Of a DNA stretch of 64,000 nucleotides, positions 46,975-60,098 are shown in pieces; the stretch's first letter is position 1, and every line of letters begins with the position of its first letter. The stretch comes from Sternotherus odoratus (lineage: Eukaryota > Chordata > Testudines > Kinosternidae). The stretch is taken from contig JAVMKO010000010.1 of the NCBI GenBank assembly GCA_032164245.1, positions 27,292,189 to 27,356,188 of the forward strand. Direction: 5' to 3'. The notes below the pieces were generated by a model, which saw only the letters and a list, made by a program, of their open reading frames with translations, did no database searches and was not told where the DNA came from. A program made the translations under genes and the position numbers.

Positions 46975-47332
46975 CAGAGGTTGCCAAACTGTGGCTTGTG
47001 AGTCACATGTGGCTCTTTTACTGTTTACGTGCGGCTCGTGGAGCGCACCCCCATTCTACCAAACTGGGGGTGGGGGGGGGCACAGGACCTCTGTCTTGCA
47101 GTGGGGTCAAGACTTCTGCCCAGCAGAAAGTTGGGGCTTCTGCCCAGTGCGAGGGGGGTCTCGGGGCTTCTGCCCTGCAGGGTGCCCCTGCCAGAGTGGG
47201 GATGAAGCCCTGAGCCCCAACAGGTGCCTCTCATGGGGTGAAGCCCTGAGCTCCTGAAGGTGTGCTCCATCTCTCAAACTTCTGAAACCCGTCATATGCA
47301 GCTCCAACGGTCAGTAAGTTTGGCCACCTCTG
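46975..47332. mobile_element. Non-autonomous hAT-type element (CAGAGGTTGCCAAACT)
   Basis: The left end cagaggttgccaaact and the right end agtttggccacctctg are inverted repeats with one mismatch. Inside, tgtggcttgtgagtcacat and catatgcagctccaacggtc fit this common turtle family. A short internal tandem of gggcttctgccc units lies at about 47105-47180. The flanks do not give a clear 8-bp TSD, so this is an old copy. Confidence 0.8.
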
Positions 47333-47824
47333 CTACATCATAGACACATCCCTGTCATGCTTTTATACATGTGTCTGGTCCCCTTGGCACAGCAGTGTAT
47401 ACCCAAGAGCGCCCAAGCACACGTGTTACACAAGGATGAGGGAAAACCCTCTGACAGTAAAAAGGATGCATATTCACAGTCACTAAAAATTTTAACCAAC
47501 CCTGAGGAGAACTGAGGGTTAAAATAAAACAAAACAAAACATTGTTGTTGAAAATGCATCATTTTTGCCTGAATCCACACTTCCTGGATTTGACCAGGTT
47601 GGAAGTAAGAAGCACAAAAGAACCTCACTAAGGGGATCTTTGTTTCACAGCACTTCTAGTATGACCAGAAGCAGGATGTATTGAAAATGTTCCTTAAAAG
47701 CCTATTCTTGTGAGATTTACAGCTCAGCTTTGCAGGTCCAAGTCGTGAGGGTCAATATCCAAATATTTGGGGCTTTATCCAGATTGAACCCAGATATCCT
47801 AAATTTGTAGCTTATTTTAACACC
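47333..47824. other. Unique sequence
   Basis: No gene or repeat is recognised; the minus-strand frame at 47338-47628 has no domain. Confidence 0.4.
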
Positions 47825-48175
47825 TCACCAAATTCACAGCCATGAAAAATGTGTCACGGACTGTGAAATCTAGTGTCCCCCCCTGAAATCTGGTCTTGTG
47901 GGGCTTTTATCTCATACTATACAGATTTTGGGAGGGGAGACCACATTTCACAGTCCATGACACATTTTTCATGGCAGGGTACTTTACCACACCATGCCAC
48001 CCTTACTTTGTCACTGCTATTGGGGGTGGCTCTGCCTTCAGAGCTGGGCTCCCGGCCAGCAGCCACCTCTCTCCAGCTGCCCAGCTCTAAAGGCAACTGC
48101 TGCCAACAGCAGTTTAGAAGTAAGGATAAGAGTGCTGCAACCCTCCACCCCTACAATAACCTTCTGCCCCCCTCC
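47825..48175. mobile_element. Hairpin-bearing interspersed repeat, unclassified
   Basis: ccatgaaaaatgtgtcacgg (from 47840) is repeated in inverted form as ccatgacacatttttcatgg (to 47975), with further arms gtgaaatctagtgtcccccc and gaggggagaccacatttcac. The right part contains ttcagagctgggctcccggc with cagcagccacctctctccag and an approximate mirror (gcccagctctaaaggcaact). Both blocks match a repeat I associate with turtles. Exact ends and class are not determined. Confidence 0.65.
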
Positions 48176-50172
48176 CCCCAACTCCTTTTTGGGTCAGTAA
48201 TTTCTACCTGAGCAAAATGAATGCTAAATGCTATCAGGTGGATAGCATTATACAGTCACCTTGTGCCGGGAATAAAGGATTATCATAAGGTGCAAGACAG
48301 CAGAAATGCAGGACACGTTCAAGATGGTCAGCTTTCACCTCTGAATTTCTCTGATGATGTTTGTTTAACTCATTTTTACAGAAAACAGACAAAAAAGGCA
48401 CTAACATAATAGTGGTATGTCTATACATAATTGTTATATGCTTGAGTGAATCACATCTCTTACACAGAAGTAAAACTGTCATATATAAATGTTTGTATTG
48501 CCATGAGTCTGAGTCATGACTCCAACTTCTATGGCTGGATTACTGAATATCTGAATCTTTTTTTCCTTTTAAAATGAGCAAAGCCTTTCATTTGGACTCT
48601 ATTAGATGTTTGTCATTTTCTTTCTGGATTTGATTCCATCTGGTACAGTTACCTAGTCCCGGTGTATAACTTGGCTTTTAAGCACATCGGGATTAATTCA
48701 AGGCCCTGAGTGTAAGCTTCCTACTGGAAAAAAGAGAACTTTCCAACATGGCACATGGACACACACATCCATTTACCTTTCACCTATATGCATTAAAACA
48801 TCTTGTTTTTCCTGTTAACGGAAATATTTTCTTAGACTGACATCGTTCAGTAGTTTAGGCCTAATATTTAAGTTATGTATATTAAAATGATGGTGTTTTA
48901 CAAAGCCTCACATGACTAGAAATGGGAAACAGTAAAATCTAATTCTGCCATAATGTTACACACTGACAAAGCAAGGTACAGAGAAGCTAAGTGCCCCACC
49001 CAAGAACATCTGAGAGAGAATCAGGACTAGAACCAGATCTCCAGGTTTGTAAGCCCTGTGCTTCAGAAGGATACTTGCCACTGAGTAAGAACATGTCCTA
49101 AGTAAGATGAGGAAAATACTGCTATCTTCAGGATAAATTTTCCCTTAAGTAGAATTGTTAACATATTTATTTGCTGAATCTCAGATTTTTCTTAAAGAAA
49201 AAAATGCATCTCTGTCTTAGTTACAACCACCATGTTTCTTTTAGAAACAGTATAAAAATTAATCATATTAATTAATGTCAAATACCATAGTAGCCAATAA
49301 AAGTGCATCATTATTAAAATACCTTTTAAACCCAAACTGTTCATCTCTGTTTGTGCCACAGTCCTGCCTGCTCAAATCTATTTTCTGCTCAGAACAATGA
49401 GGTTGAATGAGGCTGAACTAAACAACTTTGGAGTTTAAGGTTTAGGGCTCTGAAAAAAACCCACTCTGCAATTTAGTCACTATGTGGCCACATACTGTTG
49501 ACTATTTATTGTTAGAAGACACTCTGCTGCTTCCATGAGACGAATACTGAGTACAGTAACCCCAAGTTGTAGTGGCAAGGGCTAAATGCAGTCTGGCAAA
49601 GCAGGGCCATTCATTTTTCTGATCAGATGCTGTACTCTGCTCAGCATGTTTACCAATACTCCAAACGGCATGAAGTCAGTAACCAACAGCTTAGAGCATT
49701 AAATGTAGCTTGCTCTGTAACACTAAGTCATCTAGTTATCCTCTAGCTATGCTTCTTCAAGCAGTTAGCACCACTGCAAGTGTACTAAGGAGAATTCACA
49801 CTTCGCTACAGTTCAATAAGCTGAACTCTGATGCTACTGGTAAGTTGGCTGCAGTGTCAACTCACAGTTATATAACCCACTGAGCTGAATGCCTCTCCAT
49901 TGGGGGAGGGAGAGCACACAAAGGAAAAACGAAAACGCAGGAACCTCTGTTTCAAAGGCATTATTAAGGTAATGCTAAAAAAACAGACTCTGAAGGCTTC
50001 TTATCAATTGTGATTTCGTAAAGGTTTGTTTCTCATTTTCAACCCTACAGAGCAACCCTTTTTTAATCTGTTATTCACCTAGTGAAACAAGTGAAATAGC
50101 TGATCTCAGCTACTTGCCTACAGTAGGCCATACTCTACAAATGTACAATACAGCACAATTCTCTGCATTCAC
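48176..50172. other. Unique sequence with a diverged SINE
   Basis: No gene is recognised. The minus-strand SINE at 48955-49080 is annotated separately. Confidence 0.4.
48955..49080 (-). repeat. MIR/CORE-like SINE, minus strand
   Basis: Read on the minus strand, ctggagatctggttctagtc and cttagcttctctgtaccttg are the head and core of a MIR-like SINE. It is diverged. Confidence 0.55.
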
Positions 50173-50180
50173 TCAACTGA

Positions 50181-51068
50181 CAGGGGTGGCAGGTATGTAG
50201 AAATTTTGGTGGTGCCCAGAATGCCCAGGGCCTGCTTCCCACCCACTGAACTCCACCTCCCACCTGCCTAAGGCTCTATGAGGGAGTTTGGGTGGGGGTA
50301 GGAGGTCTGAGGTGCAGGCCCTGGGCTGGGACAGTGGATTGGGGTGTAGAACTGTTGAGAGGCTGGGCTCTGGGACAGAGATTGGGTGCAACTATGGGCT
50401 AGGGGTGCAGGCTCTGGGAGGAAATTTGGGGATGGGAGTGGGTGCAGAGAGGGGGTGAAGGCTCTGGAACAGAGTTTGCTTGTAGGCTCTGGGCTGAGAC
50501 AAAGGGTGGGGGTGTAGGCGGAAGTTTAGATGCAGGCTCTGGGAGGGAGTTTGGGGGCAGGAGAGGGTCTGTGTGATGGAGTCTGGGGGTGGCAGGGGTG
50601 GATCACAGGGTCAAACACTCACCGAAGCCCCAGCAGCTGCTCAGGTGAGGGAGGTCCACTACAGATGTCTCCTGCTGGAAGTCCCCTCGGCGTCTCTTCC
50701 TGATGAGTGCGGGGGAGGGGAGGGCTGCCAAGTATGTGTGTACGCCTCTTCCCCCTTCCCCTCCCGAGGTTCAGCAGCAGCTGCCTGAGCCTCCCAGCAG
50801 CACTGTTCTTGTGCTGTGCTGTGGCCTTAGGCAGCAGCAGCAGCCAACAGCGCACACAGGTGCGAGAAAGCCTGCCCCACTTTCACTCAGGCAGAGACGC
50901 TCCAGGGCCTAGGTGAGGCACATGGGGGAAGGGGAGCGTCAGGAGCCAAGGGCCATTCCAGAGAGAGCCGGGGGAGAGACCCAGCTCCAAAATTGGTGGA
51001 GTAGGGCCCCTGGCCCTGAATATTCCTAAAGCCTGGGCACCAAGGGCCCATACAACTCGCCACCCGTG
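50181..51068. mobile_element. 888-bp non-autonomous hAT-type element with perfect TSD
   Basis: The ends caggggtggcagg and gccacccgtg are inverted repeats (cag/tgccaccc-type with one change). The flanks are a perfect 8-bp TSD, tcaactga, at 50173-50180 and 51069-51076. The interior has an irregular minisatellite of caggctctgggagggagttt-type units (about 50280-50575) followed by a (cagcag)-rich part near 50770-50850. There is no transposase frame. Frames of 60-78 codons inside are incidental. Confidence 0.92.
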
Positions 51069-51164
51069 TCAACTGAATGTGATGATTAGGAGTGTGCGAA
51101 CTAAAATATCGTGCTGCCCAGCCCAAATCACAGACACCTAACTTACTGAAGAAAGCCCGGTACG

Positions 51165-51440
51165 TAGGGTTGCCAGGTGTCCAGTTTTCGACTGGAATGC
51201 CCAATGGAAAAGGAACCCTGGTGGCTCCAGTCAGCACTGCCGACTGGGCCATTAAGAGTCCGGTTCGCAGTGATGCAGGGCTAAAGTAGGCTAGTTCCTA
51301 CCTGTCCTGGCACCGCATTGCATCCTGGACGTGGCCAGCAGGTCCGGTTCCTAGGCGGGGAGCCATAGGGGTCTGCACACTGCCCCCCACTCTGAGTTTT
51401 CCTAAGTGCGGCGTGTGGACAAACCTGGGCTTGCCAGAAG
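51165..51440. repeat. Interspersed repeat beginning AGGGTTGCCAGGTGTCC
   Basis: agggttgccaggtgtccagt, then tttcgactggaatgcccaat, gaaccctggtggctccagtc, gggccattaagagtccggtt, and gcaggtccggttcctaggcg follow the order of a well-populated turtle repeat. The right terminus is not recognised, so the copy may be truncated and the class is left open. Confidence 0.6.
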
Positions 51441-54104
51441 TGGTGGAGTGTTGGATCATGGTCACTCAAGAATGGGTGTCCTGTTTCCCAAGAATGGGAC
51501 TAAAACAAGCCATTTATTATTTCACATCACTGAACAACACTTACACTGTAACAAATTTCTGTCACTACTAATCTGGGTTGCAGTTTGACTCATTTTGACA
51601 TCTGTAAAAGTCTGGCTGCCCATTAACAGCTTTGCACACTGCATTTCATAGAAAAGAAAAAGAAAAAATAAAAGATTAGAGTTCTATTCCACCGCCAAAC
51701 AGCTCTGTTTCTTGCGTCCATACCTGGAAATACTTATTCCTTCCTTTTGGAACTCTTGCATATTTCATGGAGGTTGGTTGGGGATGAGATTTGAGGGACC
51801 AGATAGCCCTGTTTGGATAATCAGGATGGAGAAGTCTAGTATGTTGGAGAGAGCATCCTGAGGGTAATGGGTTTTGCAGAACACTGCTGGAAGTCAGTAA
51901 ACATTCATTTCTGTAGTTCTCGACACTGCAAGGATCTATACAGTTTTGAACAAAGGCAAAGTCCTCCATCCACCAATGACTTGGAATATGGTGAGCTGAT
52001 CAAGTGAGATAAACAGAAACTCTAATATTAACTAGTTTAATTGAAGGAAAATTGGTTCTTCTTGCTAATTAGGAAGTAGTCAAAGCCTCCAGTGTCATGA
52101 TTCTATTTTATTTCAGAGTGATCTAATCTGTGAAACCCAGAAAATGTCCATAGGGACAAGATTAACCATTTCAAATAAAATTAAAGATGGTCCAAATTTT
52201 AATCCAAGTCAGTAATTAAATCTGGACTCTGAGATTAAAAAAAAAAATCTGGTAATTTATTTTCTCCAGTTTTAAAAGTCTGTGTATTGTCTGGTCAAAA
52301 CTAGAAACAGAAGCATTAAAATACCATGCAAAAACTATTTTCATGTTACATTAAGAATCATCTGTATTTTCAGGTGCCTATTCAAACTGAACTTCCAGCC
52401 AATTTGGGGCCCTAATAAGACATCACTCATTTCAGTTGCAAAACAAGCAAATAATGAGAAGGAACAAAGACACAAGAAACAATGGATCTGGCCATAAGCA
52501 GTGTTGGAAAGTAGAAAATACAGCTTGCTACAGTTGATAGGGGCTGATATTCAGTCCCCAATGAGGAAAGTTTCAAAACAGGAGATGGGGTCAAGAGATC
52601 CAGGTTTGATTTCTCATTAGTTTAGAATCTAGAGACAAATCTGAACAATCCTGACCTCCTTCCTATATTCACAAGTTCTAACTTACCCTGCACAGACGGT
52701 ACAACACACATGGGAATTAACTAAAAAGAACACAATATAATGTACCTTATAAAGAGCGTGATCCCACAAAGTGCTTGAGCATCTTCAATTTCCATTGAGA
52801 TGAATGGGAATTGAGGGCACTCAGCACATTACAGGATGAAGTCCATATAACAAAGCACACATATTACAGAATCAGCATTCAGATTCCATTCATCCTTCAG
52901 GATAACTTTATGCATGGCTAGTGCATTAGCTAACATCACCTTTGTTCCCTTTTTACATCTATTTGTGTGGTGGATTTAAAAAAAAAAAATTTTTTGTCTG
53001 CATGGACCCAAGAATTTTCAGTAAATAATTTGCCTTTAGCTGCATACACATGAGAAATAAACATCAATGTGCATCTCTCTAAAGAATCTATGCTTGCTGT
53101 GACACAAAATTATGACACATTCAGGGAAAAGAGCGTGGGTTTTGAAACCAATACAATCTTTCTGCTTCCTTTATCAAGTCTCTGTTGAAAATAGGGTGGG
53201 GAATTTCAGTGAAATGTGCTAAATATTTTAAATAAATGAATAAGTAAATGGAATAGGGATTTGGATTTTATCTGCAAACTGCTGAAGCACGAAGAGGCCA
53301 AAGCAATGGATGCAAGTGTTGAGACAATCTTCCCCTCCTGACCCTCTTATGCACATACACACAGTTTTGAATGAAAGGAACAGCAAAATAGTAGTGTATG
53401 GAGAACACTATATGACTGTACATCATGTGGACATTCCTTGGTAATACATAGAGTCCCTGGACCACTTACTCAGATAGCCTGAGTCAAGAAGCTTAAACTC
53501 TCCGAATTGTGCCTGCAAATTGCAGTGAGTATAAGACCTGTGTAAGGTCCATAAATGGAGCAATTAATGGCAGATGTCAAATCATCAGCTTAGTGAGCTT
53601 GTTAGCTTAAGTAATGATCATCTCCTGGGGTTCTGCCACCCTATTTCACAGTTACCCACACCATCAGTGGCTGAATGTTTTGGGATCCCAAATATTTCGT
53701 CTCCCTAAGTGACACTCTGTTCTGCCTGTAGCAAGTTTAGCCGGCCTTTCAAACCTGATTAATGGGACATCCCTGGGGACACCTGAAGCTTTTGGGGTTG
53801 GCCCTGCAGGGTTTGAAGTAATGAACCTGAAGAATAAAAGTCTGAGTACAGACATCAAAGTCTACAATCTTCAATTGTGCATTAAATCTAGGTAACACTT
53901 CATAGTTTATGAAAAAAGCTTTGGACTTTACTACGTAAAGCCTGCTGGGCCTGCTTTGTCTTGTTTGGACACTAGACTTCAGATGAAAGTCTTCTAACCC
54001 TCACTTATCCACTACACCCAAATAGAGTTAGTGAGTGATTCTGTTTCGAATAGGCCTTCTTCACGCAAACAACATTCTGCTGCATTTCTTTCAATCTGTA
54101 CATA
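51441..54104. other. Mostly unique sequence
   Basis: No gene is recognised. One palindromic repeat (52760-52842) is annotated separately; an A-then-T run lies at 52979-52996. Confidence 0.4.
52760..52842. repeat. Short palindromic repeat (GATCC...GTGCTGAGC type)
   Basis: gatcccacaaagtgcttgag and ctcagcacattacaggatga, around ttccattgagatgaatggga, form an inverted repeat of the family also present at 24409-24494. Confidence 0.7.
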
Positions 54105-54200
54105 AATTTACCCATCTGTGAAAAGGGTACGAGCACGCATTTCACAGCAGAACTGAGGGTGAATGAATGTTTATGGAGCATATTGAGTTCCTGCTGTAAA
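54105..54200 (+). repeat. MIR/CORE-like SINE fragment
   Basis: tttacccatctgtgaaaagg, then gtacgagcacgcatttcaca, then gtgaatgaatgtttatgg is a diverged CORE-SINE core and 3' part. Confidence 0.45.
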
Positions 54201-55307
54201 AGATATCATTGTCAGGGCAAATTATTTTTATTATAGAATAAAACACAGGATACTACACCATTGCTACAAGACAGGTCAGCCAGGAAGACTAAATAAATGC
54301 CCAAACAACTTTCACTAAAATAACTGTTCTGAACAAAATGTTTTGCGGCTTTATTTTACTTGGCTTACTGATCATTTAACTGCTTCCAAATATTGAACTT
54401 TAGAAGTGGTGATGTTTAATGACAATAAGACACTGCAGACCATGTGTTAATTCTGATTAATGCATTTCCCAAGCATGCTGGAAGCACTTGGCTTGCCTTG
54501 TACCTTACACTATACACCCAAGGCGTGCATTCATCAGCACTACTGCTCAGTCTGTCATGTCTTATTGCTTAACTAGTGCAATAAGTGCACTCAGTGTGTT
54601 TGCTTTGAGCCTGCCTCAGTCAATTTATATTACACCACCCACCCAAGCCCTCAGTTCTGAGGTTCACCCAGCTCTTGATGATCAGGGCCCTGTATGTTTA
54701 ATAACATTTTACTCTGCCAGTCTAATTAACTCCGTCACTGTATCTGCAGTCAGATAAAATGCTCATTTCACACCACATTAATTTTTATCAGTTGAACATT
54801 AAGTAACACAAAGCTATCTATGCTTGGTTTAATTTACATACTGACAGAGCTACAAAGCATTACTGCAGTGACTGCAAAGCAAGTAAGTAGAACCGGCATC
54901 AAACATGGCTTCTTCAAAAAGAAATATTGATTTGCAAGGGTGGCAGTCCAAAGATTTTTTTTTTAAAAGCAAAGAAAGAAAAGGGGAAAAAAGGAAAGAG
55001 ACAATGAGAAATTATTTCCCCCACCTCAGCCCCAGAATACTCTTGTGTGTTGTAACCAATATCCCTTACATCCCATAGCTTGAGAGGAGTGCTAAGATTG
55101 AAGCTAGTGCTTTGATTGGCTAAAAGGAGTCAGGGGCTCTGGTAATATTTCTCATCACTGAGTTTAAAAGAAAAAGGGGGGGGGGAGAATGGCAGCGTGT
55201 CAGAGAGTACATCAGAAAAGTTCTCCCCACTCACTGCTTTGCAACAGGGAGACCTATCTGGTTGAATTTAATTAGGCAGCAATGCTGAGAATGTTCTCTT
55301 TTTGCAG
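54201..55307. other. Unique sequence with a weak promoter-like patch
   Basis: An inverted CCAAT box (tgattggctaa, about 55113-55123) and gtttaaaag (about 55162) lie upstream of a candidate exon. This arrangement is suggestive but easily arises by chance. Confidence 0.25.
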
Positions 55308-55379
55308 GGTTGGTGGTCAGAAAGCAAATCTGAAGAGCAGGATGGTGTGCAAGATACCGAGATTCCAATATCTGAATAA
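55308..55379 (+). CDS. Candidate terminal coding exon, weak
   Basis: A strong splice-acceptor pattern (atgttctctttttgcag) ends at 55307. The following sequence is open for 23 codons in phase 0, starting GWWSESKSEEQDG and ending IPISE before TAA (55377-55379). The peptide is polar and acidic like an unstructured protein tail. I do not recognise the protein, no matching upstream exon is identified, and a 69-nt open stretch after an acceptor-like site can arise by chance. It is listed so it can be checked. Confidence 0.2.
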   Translation, partial: GWWSESKSEEQDGVQDTEIPISE

Positions 55380-56273
55380 ATAAGCTGGAGGAAAATTCAG
55401 TGGACTCAATCAGAGCCTAGTGAAAATTTTCTAGCTCTATTAAGTTGTGTTTATGACCCCACAGTTCCCAGAGCATCATCAGCTGTCCACTCCTATCAAT
55501 CTAAATATAGCCATCTCAACTTTTTAAAGTAATTGTACCAGTTTAATCAACTAAAGACTTCGACCGCAAAAGAACTAGCCCCCCTGCCTTCCATTCAACG
55601 TGATGAAAGGTGAAAAAGTTGGATTTTACACAAATTCAGTGAATCAGCATAAATCAGCCCAAATTTGCTCAAGATGTTCGTGAATGGTGACAAACCCTGG
55701 TGCGAACCTGAAGTTTCCATTTAACTAAAAAACCTGGTGAGTTTAATATGGTTGTGTTGCAAAATTTCCTAGAGCCTTATAATTCAGAGGTGCCACAGGT
55801 AAACTGCTGCTTTTCCATCTCAAAGTTATCCCGTGTGTTCAATATAGTATTTTTAATAGTCTATTCCTGTTTCCTTGTGTCTCTGAATGTTTTAACAAAA
55901 TGATGTTTTTTTTCAAGTTCCTCACACATTCTAAACATTTAGCAATTGTTTGAGCAACATAGGATTTTGTTCACAGAAGTGCAAGAGGTCATTGGCACAA
56001 GCAACTCCTGTGTAAGTAAGCTCAGAGGCTCTGGGGGATGACTACATTCTTAATATTCAATGTTTCTTTCCTTTTTTTCCCTGGAGGAGCTTTTGTAAGA
56101 CTTGAAAGGTTTTCCAGAGATTTGCTAGAGAGACAGGATTTAGGCCCAGTTAAATTGCACGGCTTGCCTGCTTGACTGTCTGGAAAAGTTGCTACTGGTG
56201 CTTTTATAGTTAAAATGCTCTGTGACATTTGAAATTTTGTCCTCCTTCCTGCACAACTGCCTTCTGCTCTTCC
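55380..56273. other. Unique sequence
   Basis: No gene or repeat is recognised. A 68-codon minus-strand frame at 56022-56228 lacks any domain. Confidence 0.35.
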
Positions 56274-56826
56274 CTATCCACTAGTGACTAGATCCAAGTG
56301 GCAGAAGAGGGAATCTACAGTATGCTGGTCAGTCACGGAATTGCTCCCTGAGGAATCTGGCTGCTGCTGCTGCTGCGAAGTCTGGGTTGCTGTGGAGGAC
56401 TCCCCTTTCTGAGGAGAGTCCTCAGGCATAGTTGGTAACCTAACAACACTGATGTTCACCTTGAAAGGCAAGTGACAAATCATTTCAGACCAGGACACTG
56501 CATTTAAGCGGTTTCTCTTTTCTGCAGTGCAATTCATTATTGTATTGAAGCAGTCATTGAGCATAACTACATTTGGAAACAATTTAAAATGTCACATTAA
56601 TTATTTACAAATACTGAAATGAAGATTTGACTGAAATATGGCTTAATTCAGTGCCTAACATTGCCTTCCTAATGCACATAACAGGGAAATGCTGAATAAT
56701 TTTCTGCTTATCTACCACAATCTTCCCATCTCTTCTTTTCACTGCTTCACATACGAACCAAAACCTCTGTTCCAAACACCCCTGAATATCGGAGGTATTA
56801 TAAATCACAATTAAAACTGGATCCAA
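56274..56826 (-). other. Two adjacent unexplained minus-strand open frames
   Basis: Frames of 73 codons (56826-56605) and 102 codons (56582-56274) lie on the same strand 22 bp apart. The second contains AEKRNRLNAVSWSEMICHLP and a short Gln run encoded by a CTG/CAG repeat (56361-56376), and ends in HLDLVTSG. The composition looks more protein-like than most frames here. No domain, start context, splice site or poly(A) tail supports a gene. An unknown exon, an old retrocopy or chance are all possible. Confidence 0.2.
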
Positions 56827-59800
56827 ACCTTGCCTCTTTCCAGTCCTACTGAATTGCCTGATTTATCTTTACAGAAATCCTTCAAAATATGTTACAGTTA
56901 GTGTCTCAAGCCTGATTCACTTTATTTTTGGCTCCCTTTTCAAATACAAGAAGGGAAATAACCCTTAAAAACGACCCTAACTAAAATCAGCGAGTGTTTT
57001 GTAGTAACTAGCATACATAGACTATTAACTTTTGATGACATCCTCATCAGGCTGCTATCAGACAGTATGCTAAGCTATTAAGCCATCAGGAGCTCAAAAG
57101 ATAGCATGACTTCTAACTCAAGGTAACGGAATGGAAAAAACGGCTGGTACTAATTAGAGCTGTACAGTGAACTGATTTGCATCCCTATTCTCACTGGTTT
57201 TGCAAAAAAAGGATGGATTAGTGGTTCTTGCCTCACATTTTTTGCTTCTTTCTCACACAAAATGGGCAGTTTTGGCAGGTGAAAAAGCCTTTTGCTGCAC
57301 ACGAAAAAGACATTGCAAAGACATTGTCCTACTGGGACAACTTTGGTCTGTGGCAAAGGAAAATTGCACTTTTGTAGCAAACACTGTGTTTGGTGGTAGC
57401 AAGGATGGAAATCTGTCCCTTGATTGAATCTGGGAATTCTTTTGTACACACAAACATGCCAGTGTTGCTGTCACAGAAAGACTCAGAGATAAATCTCAGA
57501 TATGTCACCCCCCACCCCACCTCCATACTGTAAAAGGGAAAGGGAGGAGTTTGTCCACTGTGGAGAGGGGCAGATCAAGCCCTCCACGCCACGTTAACTC
57601 CACCGTGGGGCCATGGGGAGCACCAATTAGTGGGGTGGTTGTGCAGAATTGCGTCCATATCCCTCACATGCTGTGAAAAGGATATCCATACTCTACACAG
57701 CAGGGACAATGATGCCTGGTGAACCCAAGCCCTGACTCTGTGTTGGGGTGTATTTTATCTCCCCAGTCTTCTCACATTTCAGCTGCATGGATACCAATTA
57801 TTTTAGTTTTTTGCAAGTGAAGCTTCACTAGCAATGCAGCATAAATACCAAGAAACTCTCCAAGACAAGACTGAAATACCTTTGAAGGTTCTCAACCTTT
57901 CCTCCCCTCAGCACCAAACACAGAACAAGTTCCACTACATTAGAAACAGACTAGAAGGGACTCCCATCCTTTGAATCAAATCTAGCCCTATGGCTCGAAA
58001 AAGCTTGCTAATGTGAACCCTTGACTTTGTCGCAGGAGTAGGTATAAGCTCATGCCATGGAGGTCAGACCTGGATTTAATGTTTACTCCAACCATCCCTA
58101 AAGTTCAGGGAAGGGGTGATTCAGATTCAGTACCCACTTCAAGATCATCTCTACATAGCACTATGACTTCCCCCTTTTACTGATTTAGGGAGAACCTGAC
58201 TTTTTCAGGTGGAGTTTGGAAGGAATCTGAATTTTGGTGTGTTTCTTTGAATAAATCCTCCAAGGAGGTTCACCCATTTCAGAACTAGTCACTTCCTTCC
58301 CCTGATGGGTGATTTCTCTTCAGCCAGTTGAAGCTTTTGAGAACCTTACTTGTCTGTCAGTGAATTTCTCAGCTACCGATTGGCACACTCCCCTCACCCG
58401 CCCTTTTCCCCCTCTGAGCTCTGGTTTTGCTAGGCCCTTCATCTGGCTTCTGTCTTTTTATGACTGAAATAGGTAGATTATTGCTATGTAGGCTTCAAGA
58501 GTGAAACGTCACTGGCTGAGAGGGAGCAAGTATTGGTCTTGACAGTTAGGATGCTGCTTCTTTTCTCAGAGATGACTTTTTTGACAGCACCAGAAAGCTT
58601 TGCCTGCTTTCAAACTCTGAGATATGACAGGGGCTCAGTGTGGAGGATGAGACAGACTATGCCAAGTCAGTATTTTTGCCTACATGAGCTTATGGTGTCT
58701 TTGAATTTATAAACTAGCTGATCAAAAGAAGCTGTGGGGAAAATACAGTGTATCAGCCTCTTGCCACAGCTAAACTTCCCCTGGCCATCCCCTGATCTAG
58801 CTGTGGGAAGTATATAAACTGTATGCTTTTGTTAAGCATTATGTTCTGTGCTTAATTGAGAAATGATTCTTGTTAAGTCCTGCAGAGCTCTTGCACACAA
58901 AAGGGAAAAAATCATATCTCACAGCAACTCATTACGTATTCTTTTCTTTTAAAACCAGGAAGAGTATAAAGAGAACCACACATGAGATGAGACTGAATGA
59001 GTTATGTAAGGGTTTCACACATTCCATGTAGAGCATTAACCCTTCGTGCTCATAAGCCAGGCTGCTTAGTTTTGGAAATATTCATGTTGTATATAAAAGA
59101 AAAATACCTTTTTTATTTCTCTCTCAGGCAGCATATAAACATTTCCATATCTATGTTTAGTAAAGAGGAGCCTCCTCCTTCCTCCCTGATTCTTTCAATA
59201 CTCAAACAACTGCCATGCAACATATTCTCGTCTCAAGTAAAGCAGTTTACAATGTCTATAAACTGGCTCAGCTGAAGGTGTCGTTGCTGACAAGCAAATT
59301 GACCCTTCTGTGGGGTATACTGAAAGCTTTACAACACACATTAGACATTTTAAATCATTAACATTTTTCATGTCAGTACTAGAAATGTCATTGCTTTAGA
59401 AACCTAGCCCAACAGAATGATCTACTACTTGATGGGTTTGGTTTGGGCTTCCATGAGGAGTCCACACCCTTCCAAAGGTTTTATCTATTGTAACTAGCAG
59501 CAAGTTTCTAGCCTCTCTGAAATGAGATTACTCTTTGGGAAAGCAAAAAATTAGCACATTCATTGTGTACTTCACGTTGATCTCGTCACATATGTTCATC
59601 AACTTTTTGTGGGTGTTGAATCAACAATAGTGACATAACACAAATACCACATAGTAAATCCTAATCACAATTGATACTCTCACACCAAGTACAGTATAAC
59701 CTTCCTTTTTACTTGCAGTGGGGTGGGAGAATACTTTCTGGGTTCTCAACCCCCTATGGCCTTCCCCCTCATAGGTCTCTTTTTTACACTGTCCCTTAAG

Positions 59801-60098
59801 TAGTACCTGCCATCCTTGTAGACAAAAATGATGGACAGAGCTCACATACAAGTATTTAATCTTAACACTGATAATCTTCTAGACAAGTCAGTGTTCTGTG
59901 ATGGGAGACATTGCTTCCATCAAAGAGGAGCACATGGCACACTGACATATTACCAGACTCGTCCTGTTGTCCTACCTGACACTTCTTTTCTTTTAGAAAA
60001 TAAGTGGCATGTTGAGGCACCCAAAATTAAGAGGCACTTCTGAAAACTTAAGCCAAAGCCAATTTATGCCCAGAATGACATCTTGAAGTGGCCTGATT

